64,000 bases of DNA from Sporobolomyces roseus (lineage: Eukaryota; Basidiomycota; Microbotryomycetes; Sporidiobolales; Sporidiobolaceae), in the NCBI GenBank assembly GCA_016617785.1, contig JADILM010000008.1, forward strand, positions 806,001-870,000, read 5' to 3'. Every line of letters starts with the position of its first letter. Position 1 is the stretch's first letter. Made by a program: the position numbers and the translations under genes. Positions 44,569 through 53,944 of the stretch are shown here, piece by piece. The notes below the pieces were generated by a model that saw only the letters and a list, made by a program, of their open reading frames with translations, did no database searches and was not told the DNA's origin.

Positions 44569-45462
44569 CTATTCTTCAGGTGCAGCAACTTTCCTACCCT
44601 CGATTTCACCATTCGAAGGATCCTTCATTTCTTCCCAACTGATCGCTTCCAACGCTTGACCCGTCGTAGAGCTCACCGCAAATAACACTCCCAAGGAATT
44701 CGAGGCGGTCGAAAGGAAATCTTATCAAACAACAACGAAAATCAAAGGGTTAGTGCGAGATTACGATGGGGAGGGAAAGCGGGGAAACGTACAGGATCGT
44801 GCATCTCCTAGTGAGATCTATGAGGGAGTTTCTAGGTCAGTAGGAGTATCGAGGAGCATGGGAAAGAGGACAGGACCGTACGACTTTAGCTCTGACTACA
44901 TCTCCAGGTCTGAAACAACTCCACATCTGTAGCAACAGTCGCTCCTATTATCAGCCTCCTATCTCAGCGAATAACATACCAGAGGACGTTGCGTACCTTG
45001 ACTGAATCTTTCGCAGTTTGCCTCACATCTTGCTGCCTTATAACTCCGGCGAAATCAGGTCGACAAGGTCTCCCATCGACCGTCAACAGACTCAGAGTCG
45101 CCGCTTGTCTCGTAATCCTACTCACTGTTCCCACGACCTACCTCTCAAGACACTTCTCATCAGTCTCAAAGACAGTTAGAGAAGAGAGAGGAGAGGACGA
45201 AAATACGATTGAATTTGGTTCCGGAATCGATTGAGTTCCATCTTTACCTCTAACGCTCGCTACCTACATATACCCGTTTCTATCAGCTCAGATCTCGAGT
45301 CCAATGAAGACATGGGGAGCTCACATTTGAAGGAGAGATGTCTAGTTGACCTACTCTCGAAGAATAAACTTGACCACCTCTCACGAACGTTCCTGGGCCT
45401 GCTTGGAGAGTCGAAGCTGAAGTAGAAGCTAAAGGTTGACCAGGAATCACGTAATCGGTCAT
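44569..45462 (-). CDS. CSL4: Exosome component CSL4 (EXOSC1)
   Basis: Cap protein of the RNA exosome. The N-terminal domain reads MTDYVIPGQPLAST, then GPGTFVRGGQVYSSRVGQLD, like the CIPGERL...GTYTRHGYIFSSLAG of human EXOSC1. An S1 domain follows (VVGTVSRITRQAATLSLLTV, FAGVIRQQDVRQTAKDSVKM, FRPGDVVRAKVLSLGDARSY), ending FLSTASNSLGVLFAVSSTTG and AISWEEMKDPSNGEIEGRKV. Four or more exons with canonical joints. The start is fixed by homology. It is divergent from the 50-residue protein gene with only 76 bp between start codons. Confidence 0.93.
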
Positions 45463-45538
45463 TTCGAGAGAGAGTCTGAGAGTGGGAGATGGAAAGGAAT
45501 CCCTCTTTGACTTTGAACCCTTCACTTTCACAACTACA

Positions 45539-45818
45539 ATGTTCGCAGGTGAGTCGATCAGATGAAAGTTTTGATCCTTGGGATGATTCGGAACTGATCT
45601 GGATGGTGAAGGCGCTGGTCAACCTTCACCTGCTCAACTCGCATTGGCGAGACAGATCTCCCGAAAGACCTTTCAATCATTCTTGATCACTGCGGGTCTC
45701 ATGCGTGCTGGTAAGTCCTCCCCCTTTACTTCTCGGCGATGCGGCGCTGACTTGTTGTCGAGAGGTTTCAACAGCTCCCTTCGCTTTCAACTTTGTTCTT
45801 TCCTTCTTCAGGAGATAG
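45539..45818 (+). CDS. 50-residue single-helix membrane protein
   Basis: Three exons: 45539-45548 (MFA plus one base), 45612-45710 and 45775-45818. All three use GT/AG sites and keep frame, giving 50 residues. After a short Gln/Ala-rich start (GAGQPSPAQLALARQISR) there is a hydrophobic region (SFLITAGLMRAAPFAFNFVL) and a short basic end (SFFRR). Size and layout resemble small subunits of mitochondrial or ER membrane complexes, such as TOM small subunits, but no specific family is recognised. It is too short for standard gene callers. It shares a 76-bp promoter with CSL4, which supports it being a real transcription unit. Confidence 0.5.
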
Positions 45819-46281
45819 GGGTTAGGGTTCAAGAATGAGTTGGGTGATGGAGATTGCAAATGATTGTTTATAGCCTCGAAGGATCGAGCGAGCGGAGAGA
45901 GGTAGAGAGGAAATTTGAGGAGGAATCGCTGTGTTTCGACTCTTTCGCTTCTGCGCTCCAAGACTACGACTTTGCAAGCTCAGCTATACATCAAATCCTT
46001 ATCAAGAGAACGATTACGGCACCTGATCGGTCTGAAGTGGAAACAATCCTCTTTCCTTCTCTTTCGGACAGAAGTTTTCGCAAACTCGCCTCTTCTCCCG
46101 AACCTCCCCCGATGAGTCGACCCTTTCAATGAAGCTAGACGAAGACATCGCAACCGCACAGAACAAATAGCATCAACAGTACAAACAGCAAGCGAACAAA
46201 CGAGCAACACACAAAGATTCGTAGCATCTCAATTTCTTCCCTCTTTCGACCACGACCTCTCTTCTCCAACCTCTACCTCGG
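45819..46281. other. Intergenic region, no gene seen
   Basis: The 3' flank of the small membrane-protein gene and of the minus-strand F-box-like gene. Short open frames only. Confidence 0.4.
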
Positions 46282-47470
46282 CTACTTCCCTCCCTCCTTT
46301 GCTTCACGCTCCTTCAACAACCTCTTCTCCGTCATCCTCTTCATGAACTCCTTCGACAGCAATCCATCAACAGTCGTTCTATCTCCTGCAGTCTCATACA
46401 CCGCTTCAATCCCACGGTTTCGACAGGCGAGGAGCATGGCTGTGGCACATCGATCAACTTGGCTTGAATCTCCTCCGTCGTCGATCGTTTCAAGAGGTGG
46501 AAGATACAGGGTCTCGAGATTTCGATAGCGGCTGTCGTCCCCGATAACTTCTTCGAGGTCTTCCAAGTCCTCGACCCTGAAGCGGTACTGGGCGCAATCG
46601 ATTCGGAAGTGATGGACGAGGTCCTCCTCTTGACCCCAGTCCCCTGTGATGTAATCGATCGATATCTCGACGAGTACTTTGTCGACGGGGAAATCTGGTT
46701 GGTGACGCGGGCGGCGGAGGACTACGAAGGGCTCAAAGTCGAGGAATACCGTGTCGAGCTGGAGCGCGAACTTTCCCAGTAGATTCTCCACCTGTTGTGC
46801 TGAATCACCTTCGAAAGCGAAATGTCGGAGAGAAGGGAAGTTGGCGATTCCAATTTCGACGTCGATAATCTCGCTGTCCAAGATCCCGAGCGTGTCAAGT
46901 AGAGGTATGCAGAAGGTCGAGTCGATATCGTAGCAGATGCTCGCGTCGTACAGGTCGAGTCGTTTGAGATCTGTGTGGCAGACCATTATTAGTCTTGTTT
47001 GCTTCTGTCGCGAGATGAGGGTGCCCTGACTCACTCGAGCCTAGGAAATTGCTCAGACTGAGACCCGACCGGTACAAGATCAAGTGATCGAGATTGGTAC
47101 AGGCTCGCGAGAATTCCAACAAAAGCCCTTTCGAGCCAATTTGTTCGTCGCTCTCCTTATCATTCACGATATCGCAATGTCTCCCGACGCTCAACTGCTC
47201 AATATAGACCGTTGTGACTCCACCGAGAATTGCTGTGCGATTGTGGTTCTTGACGAGCTCCAAAAGGGGATTTTTGCCGTCTTTGCCTCGAATCCTCACG
47301 AGTTCGTACAACAGAGGTCGGACGATATGGTGCAACACCTTCGAGACTAGCGACACGGAGGCTAGTGTTGACTGACCCTCCATTCTTTTCAACCCGTACT
47401 CCGTTGGACGAGGAGGAGAGAGATTGCTGAAGATTGAACGAAGAAGTTCGACGGGGAGGTGAGGGATCAT
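46282..47470 (-). CDS. F-box-like leucine-rich protein C
   Basis: Two exons (47035-47470 and 46282-46970) give 374 residues. The N-terminus MIPHLPVELLRSIFSNL is an F-box helix, continued by TLASVSLVSKVLHHIVRPLL. Leucine-rich segments follow (NLDHLILYRSGLSLSNFL, LKRLDLYDASICYDID, FPSLRHFAFEGDSAQ). The C-terminal block LLACRNRGIEAVYETAG with SKEFMKRMTEKRLL matches the C-terminal block of the duplicated pair and of the gene at 48039. Unlike the duplicated pair it lacks the ~115-residue basic N-terminal extension. A probable adaptor for ubiquitylation, by family only. The leader contains an intron (47526-47603). Confidence 0.75.
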
Positions 47471-48038
47471 CGTTGAGACTGTGCGGCTTTGTAGCTTGAG
47501 AAATGAGTTCTACTATCACATAGCACTGTCGTCAGCTAGACTGCTTCTGAGGTCCTGGCAGAAGTTCGAACTCGAGGGGCTCGTGCGCGAAACAGATACT
47601 CACTCGAAGTGCTACACGAGCTAATGAGATCTACCCAGTCAGCTCGAGAGCGAGTGTTGAACAAGCTGAGATGATCTCTGGTGGAGTAGTGAGGGTGGCG
47701 AGAGGAGGTTGGTAGAAAGTCGGTGAAGTTGGATTCGAGGAGAAGCCTCGCGCTGTCAAAAGCTTGTGAGACTGCTTTGATGTAGTTTTTGTGTGAAGTT
47801 GATGGTGGTTGAGCGACGAGTGGTCGCAAGATAGGAGAAGGCAAAGAACAAATCGGGTTCCTCGATCTTCTCGTCTCGCTTATTACAACACTCGCTTCGC
47901 AACCATCAGACAGCAGAAAAGATTTGCATCGTAAAGAAGTACAAACAAGCAAAAGACACGGGAAGGACAGGAAAAAAAGCACAGAGATTTGAGTCCTCGC
48001 TTTTGCTCCGACATACTCCTCGCCCTCATCTCTCAGAC
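47471..48038 (-). promoter_or_regulatory. Spliced leader and promoter of F-box-like gene C
   Basis: A 5'-UTR intron is predicted: donor GTGAGT at 47603 and acceptor CTGACGACAG ending at 47526. Joining the exons creates an ATG across the junction (A at 47604 plus TG at 47525-47524). It opens a 19-codon upstream frame whose TGA overlaps the main start as ATGA (47470-47467). The long open frame through this region (47536-47982) has no ATG and is not called as a gene. Confidence 0.4.
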
Positions 48039-49171
48039 TCAGATGCCTTCCCCCTGACCTTGAGCGTACCTCATTACTCTTCTCGTGAACTCCCTCGATA
48101 CCGGAGATTCGGTCCAGTCGTCCAGTGCCTGCTCCTCAAAGATGACTTCGATGCCTTTGCGGTGACAGATCTTGAGCAACGAGTCCAATCCAGGGGAACG
48201 TCGGACGTGGGCGGGGGGTATTTCGAGCTCGGTCAGAGGAAGGTGAAGGGAGCGAAGACAGGGACTGACTTGAGCATCGAGGAGCGACTTCAAGGCACAG
48301 AACAAGTTGAAGCAAGTCTTGTTCGTCGAACCGAGAAGCCGGAGGTGCTCCTTGTCATGCCAGTAGGATGTAAAGAAGTATGGATGGAAGTCGGGATCGG
48401 CGTCATAGAGAATGGATTGTCCTCGCGGCCTCAGGATGTTGTCGAGAGGAGGATGCGCGTAATCGAGGAGGTCAAGGTTGAAGCAGATCGAGTGAAACTT
48501 GTTCACGCAGTTGATGAAGTAAGGCGTATTGACAAAATTCTTTCCGTCCCTATGACGATAGGCGAAGTGCTGAAGAGATGGGAAAGCAGCGGGAAAGAGG
48601 ATGCCTTCCGATTCGAGGTGAACATCAACGAGACTGAGCTCGAGGAGATTAGGGAGAACGAAGGATAGGGATCCCTTCTCTAAGAAGAGTTCCGCCAGGT
48701 GGAGCTTGACGAGATCTGAGGGTGAATTTAGCTGCGATGCCGAAACAAGCTGATTTCAGAGAAAAGCTTACTCGGAAGGTTGAACTCGCTCAAGCAATGT
48801 TCGTGGCTAGAAGAGAAGGACAACGTCGTGAGCGATGTAAAGCTCGCGAAAGGTGGCCAAGTCGTAGGACATTCTGCGTTCCGCTGTCCAAGAACAGCAC
48901 AACCATCCAACACCAAGACCCGCGTCCACTTCATCTTTGTCCCTGTCCCAGAGGCCACGACGAAGCTTTGGAGAGCTGCGATAACGTCTTTTGCCGTGAG
49001 ATTGACCACCGTGAACAGTAAAGGTTGAGCGATTTCGCGGAGAAGTTTCGAAGTGAGGCAGAGTGAGAGAAGGGTAGCTTGTCGTTCTGGATAGGTCGTG
49101 CATCTGTACTCGATAGGTGTAATGACCTGAACGATATATCGGACGAGTTCGATAGGGAGAGTGTAGAGCAT
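48039..49171 (-). CDS. F-box-like leucine-rich protein D
   Basis: Two exons (48772-49171 and 48039-48715) give 358 residues. The N-terminus MLYTLPIELVRYIVQVI and LLSLCLTSKLLREIAQPLLF form an F-box-like domain. Degenerate leucine-rich repeats follow (LVKLHLAELFLEKGSLSF, LPNLLELSLVDVHLE, FPSLQHFAYRHRDGKN). The C-terminus LLKICHRKGIEVIFEEQ ... VSREFTRRVM is the same family block as in the other three genes. The intron (donor GTAAGC, acceptor CTCAG) is at the same phase and relative position as in gene C, which supports common descent by an old tandem duplication. Function beyond family membership is unknown. Confidence 0.75.
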
Positions 49172-49814
49172 GCTGAGGCGAGGGGAGGAAAAGGAAATGG
49201 GGTGCGAGCGAGGGGAGAATGGGAGGTGGGCGAGATTGACGACTAGCTGGAGGTAGATAGACGTTTCAATAAGCTAGCTAGAGTATTTACTTACACTCAG
49301 ATACGCTGTACGTCTCGGTACAGGTCTTAGGAGATGAAAGTGGAGAAGCTGAACTCACGGTCCTCAGGACGAACGAAGCTGCCCGCTATCCTACCTAAAC
49401 GATAAAAGGGCCTGTGGATAGTCTGGCTGAAGTGTCGCGTCTAATTGAGGGACTCGAGTGAGACGCTTGAGGGAAAGGAAGGAATCAGCGAATCTCGCTC
49501 TCTTGTTCGCTTCTTCGCTCCGAGATGCTTCGACACAAGAACAATGAAAGCTCGTCGAGAAGTCCAAAGAAAAGGTTGCGAACGAATTCAGCAAATTTCA
49601 GTCAAAAAATCTAGTGAAGCAACGAACAGATTGGGAATAGAAACGCAGAGAGATAGGAACAAAAGAGGAGGGGGGAGGTAAAGGTTACAAGCAAAGACTG
49701 ATTGGGGAAGTCGAGAAAAGCAGAGGGGAAACAGACAGGTAGTAGTTATAGGCAAAAAAAATATCGACAGATTGCGAGCGAGAGCGAGGACAGGACAAAC
49801 GAGACAGTGAGGAA
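49172..49814. other. Intergenic region, no gene seen
   Basis: About 640 bp between the F-box-like gene D and the PacC stop. A/G-rich on the plus strand near 49650-49800, as expected for the 3' UTR of the minus-strand PacC gene. Short open frames only. Confidence 0.4.
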
Positions 49815-52729
49815 CTAAACTTCAACCTTGCGAAGACCCGAAGGTTTGATAGCCTTCTTGAGATCGGCTACTCCGCGCTTCGCCAACGCTTCTCGGTATT
49901 TCGCATTGACGTACCCGACGAGGTAAGTGATAGTAGCTTTCCTCTTTTGAGCTACTTTCCTCTGTTCCTCCATAACTCGTCTGTCCTCCTCCGACTCTGA
50001 GTCCTCGGTGATGACAGGTTTGACATCCTCATCCTCGTCTTCCTCCTTGAGATTGCCCATCATTGATTCCGGAGTCGACATCATTCGACTCTTCTTGAAG
50101 CGAGCGTTCGGGTGATCTTCGTCGTCCTCATCCGAAGATGCCGAGAGGTCCTCAGTGTCGAGAACTGAACCAGTCTCGGTGTGATCGGTAGAAGTCGAGG
50201 CATCGGAAGAGGTCGAAGGTAGGCGCATCTTGTGAACTCGGTGAGTGAGACGTTCGACACCTCCAGCAGAGACAGGTCGACTCGAAGTGGAGGAGGAAGC
50301 GGAAGAAGGAGTAGAAGAGAGAGTAGGGTAGAGAGGTCGAGAAGGAGGAGGAGGGGAAGCAAAGTTGGAAACGCTCGAAAGAGTAGGACTCGTCGGTGAA
50401 TCAGGTGCGTCGCTGAGGGAAGATCGACGGGGCGAGAGAGAGATGATGTCGCGAATGTGAGGGAGAGTAGTAGGAGCGTTCGAATTCGAGGAACCGGCGA
50501 TAGGAGCGAGACGAGGTCCTTCGTGACTTCCGAGGATCGCGGTGGCAAGGGAAGGAAGCGTTGGTCGTTTCGAGGGGGAGCTGGTCGAAGCGACTGGTGG
50601 CGAGTAAGTCTTGCCCATCAAGAGTGCCGATGCAGCTTGAGCCATCTCTGCGTCGACCTCCATCGCCTCCTGTTCCTCCTCCACTGGTGCTGCTCGTTGC
50701 AACCGTGCGACGTGCTGGTACTGGGTCTGTCGGTAATCGTTCGAGATTGTCGGAGCGGCGGACGGCTTCGAAAGGCGAAGGTTCGACTGATCTTGTCCAG
50801 GGAGAGAAGGGTAGGTGAAAGGAGCAGAGTTGTAAGGGTATTGTGAAGTAGCAGACTTTCCGGAGAGAGCGGGAAGGACAGGGTAAAGCGAAGCTCCAGG
50901 GTTGTGTTGGATCGGAGGAAGCGAAGAGATTTGATGACCGTGATCAGGGTGGTGCGAGAAGAGGTAAGGATCAGTCTCGAGGCTCGTCGATTGCATCGCT
51001 GCTGGGTCGCTGTCGAGGGATTGTCCGAGCGAGAGAAGGAGTTGATTGATCGTGTCGACTTCTTCTCGATCGAATCCTTCTTGACGACCGTAATCGGATC
51101 CGTTCGAAGAAGAAGAGTCATCGGCAGTGCGACCAGGAGTGAGAGCGGGAGGACCGGTCATCTCTGGTGAAAGCAAGAACGACGAGAGTGCATCGAGCTG
51201 GTTGTGAACTGCCAAGATGGAGAAAAGAGGCCGTAGTCAGTGTCGGATCGAACAGCGAAAGGAGAGAAGGCAGAAGTGCTCACCTGAATCAGCATCGTGG
51301 AAACGCTTGTTCTTGAGGTCTCCCAGGAATTGACCGGCAGCTTCATCGAAGCCTCGCTTCTTTCCGGCAACGGTATTGCCAGTGTACGATCTTCGAGCGC
51401 TGCTGTCGCTTTCGAGTTCGGGAGTTGGCGAGTACGAGTTCTCGGGAGTCGAAAGTGAAGGGGGCGAGAGAGCGGGAACCCCCGAAGGGGAGGAAATCGA
51501 AGAGTAGTGAGACTTGTAAGATTGAGCGGGAGAAGGTTGATCCTCGGCCTTGATGGCAGGAAGGGCAGCTGGAGAAGGGTACATGTTGCTGGGAAGTGTC
51601 GGGTAGAGAGACGACTGGGAAGGGGTCGAAGTGAGGCTGGTAGGAGGGAGACTCGAATTCGAAGTGATGCTCGAGTTTCGTTGTTGTTGCTGCTGATGGT
51701 GTTGCTGAAGAGGAACTTGAGCGTAGTGAGCTTGAGGTTGACCAGGAGCAGAGAAGCCGTAGTGTGGAGAGAGAGAATAGACGCCTTGAGGGTTGTAAGG
51801 AACACCTTGAGGGGTCAAACCGTAAGAGTTTTGGCCAAGTTGGAGAGGGTAACCGGGAGGGAGGAGTCCAGTCATTCCAGGTAGAGCGAAACCTTGACTC
51901 GCTGCAGCTTGAGCTTGAGAATTGAGCTGTTGTTGCATCGCGATGAATTGAGCCAACTGATCGACTCCAGGATTCTGTCCCATCTGTTGATGACCCATTT
52001 GCGTCTGACCTTGGGGGAGGAAAGGGTAAGGGTAGCCGAGAGCAGGGAAGGAGAAAGGGGGATAAGCGGGGTGAGGCTGTTGACTTGGCTGCTGGTGGAG
52101 ATGCTGAGGTTGAGAATAAGGTTTCACATCTTGTTGAGGGAGATGAGTTTGAGCGAGACCGAAAGTAGGAGGTTGAGGGGAGTGAGAGTGTTTGATCGTA
52201 GTAGTGGAAGGTGCAGATGAAGCGATGATAGCTTTCGCTTGTTTGTGAGTAGCATGATGTTCTTCAGTATGAATTTTCTCATGTTTCTTGAGATCTTGAG
52301 GTCGTTTGAATGCCTTTGTGCAGATCTAGATAGAGCGTATGTGTCAGTTAAGAGTGGTTCGAAGGAAAGAGGAGGGAGGGAGGGTGGTTAAAACTTACGT
52401 TGCAAACATGAGGTTTCAAAGCGATGTGAACTCGGCAATGAGAAGTGAGATGATCCCGTTTCGATGCTTTGGCATGACAACCGGTCCACCTACACTCTAA
52501 AGAGAGGGTACCAGCACTCTTACGGCCTATCTCATCATCATCGAGATTAGTGAATATTTCGCCAAGGCCGAATTCGAAGCGAGGAAAAAGGGAGGGAGAG
52601 GGAGGGAGAGGAGGACTAACCGATGTGAAGGGAACAGACGTGATTGAATAGCTCTTCTGCTGTTGAGAACTGAATCATACACTCGTTCCAGTGACATATG
52701 TTCTCTTCATTCTCCTCCTTCTTGGTCAT
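49815..52729 (-). CDS. PacC/Rim101 pH-response transcription factor
   Basis: Three C2H2 zinc fingers lie at the N-terminus: CHWNECMIQFSTAEELFNHV, CRWTGCHAKASKRDHLTSHC with RVHIALKPHVC, and CNICTKAFKRPQDLKKHEKI. The KRDHLTSH and FKRPQDLKKH segments are the PacC DNA-contact signatures (GCCARG sites). A long Gln/Pro/Ser-rich region follows. The family block KKRGFDEAAGQFLGDLKNKR lies near an intron (about 51208-51282). The C-terminal part is Ser-rich with acidic clusters and ends KKAIKPSGLRKVEV. The length of roughly 860 residues fits full-length, protease-processed PacC. A CPKHRES-like processing site cannot be identified by eye. Four or more exons. Confidence 0.92.
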
Positions 52730-53932
52730 GGTTGAATAGGAGGGTCTCGATTCGATGGGGGGAGAGGAAGGGGGACCTTGTCACGGAGTTTCCGGGTCGA
52801 CTCTGAGGATTTCTAGGTGTTGCTTGAAGGTTTGAAGGTGTGTTTGCAAGTAGTAGTGACTGGTTAAAGGGATCGAGAGATGTCCAAGGTTTTTCGACTT
52901 CAATTCTTGAATTTCTGGGCAAAAAGTGGGTCCCGCTGCGGACGGATGCTGATTGGTCCAAAGTGAATGCGCTTCACGGCCATTGCGAACCTTCGAAACC
53001 CGCTTGCGTTCTCCTGGCTCGTCCCAAACTCTGCTTTTCCACTCTCTGCTATGTCCGAAAGATACCAGAGATAGGCCGGGCATCAGCCCATGACAACGAT
53101 TGCCCTTCCCCCTAGTTGTTATCCAGTCTTAATTCTCGAACGTTCGATTCGTTGCGCTTCGATTCCCTTGCCAGCGTTGCTCTTCGGCTGAACGGATTCC
53201 GCTCTGTCGACGACGACGTACTCTTGCTTAGCTCGTCTTCCAAGCCGAGCCACAGATCGAGAGGGCGAATCAGTCGAAAGGAGAATGCTCGACCCTCCGT
53301 GCGAAGGAATTCTCGTTTCGTCGGGTTCTCGTCGCAAGAGAATACAACATAACTGGCGAGGAAGATAGTCTAGAAGGCAAGGGACTATGCTATTGATGGA
53401 CTCCCAGCTCTATGTTTCAAGGCATTGCGCTTCGACTACAAGCGAAACAAGATCGGTGCTTTCGAAGGTTGTCGCCAGCTAGTCTTGAGCGAATTCGACC
53501 TGCCCCTTCACCCACGCATCATCTCGCTCTGAAGCATCTAGGGAGACTCGGCAGCCACGCTGAGCAGGATCGAGTCGCATGAATCGTTGTCATTGACCTT
53601 GCGAAAAGTGCGAAACTTTTTTTGATGCGTTTCATCCAAAAATCAGCAACTTTGTGCTCATCTCTCGATACCCGACGCTCTCTTGACGTCGAGAAGTCAC
53701 GGCTACTTGCTCTCGAACGTGAATAATTGATTGCGAAGAAGCGAGTAGGAAAATTCTTCGCGTCGAACAATTTGAGAGAGAGAGAGAGAGACTTTTCTCT
53801 CCTTCCCACCACTCATACACCTCAAGAACGCAGCGCAACGCATTCAGACCGAACGAAATAGTCAGACGTCCGCTCAACTCGAACCCCCTTTCTTTCCCCC
53901 CACTTCTAGCCTCGTCACTCTCCCCCTTATCA
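52730..53932. other. Divergent intergenic region, PacC / FAB1
   Basis: A 1.2-kb spacer between divergent genes, long for this genome, as is common for regulators. It includes an AG dinucleotide run (about 53772-53791). Pyrimidine-rich sequence (53880-53930) precedes the FAB1 start. No FYVE-coding exon was found on the plus strand. Open frames on both strands are short and featureless. No PacC site was called. Confidence 0.45.
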
Positions 53933-53944
53933 ATGCACCAATGA
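53933..53944 (+). promoter_or_regulatory. Minimal uORF overlapping the FAB1 start codon
   Basis: An upstream ATG at 53933 encodes Met-His-Gln and stops at TGA 53942-53944. That stop overlaps the proposed FAB1 start at 53941 as ATGA. Such overlaps can support termination-reinitiation. This is certain as sequence; its use depends on the true leader and start. Confidence 0.5.

Noticed and set aside
47536..47982. 148-codon open frame with an apparent signal peptide upstream of F-box gene C
   Set aside because: It has no ATG in frame. The region reads better as a spliced 5' leader with short uORFs.
50457..50846. Antisense open frames over the PacC Ser/Gln-rich region (also 50904-51170, 51507-51884)
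   Set aside because: Mirror frames of low-complexity coding sequence, with Arg/Ser/Val-biased composition and no promoter or splice logic.
53116..53352. 78-codon plus-strand open frame between PacC and FAB1, considered as a missing FYVE-coding exon
   Set aside because: No Cys/His finger pattern and no splice path into the FAB1 frame.
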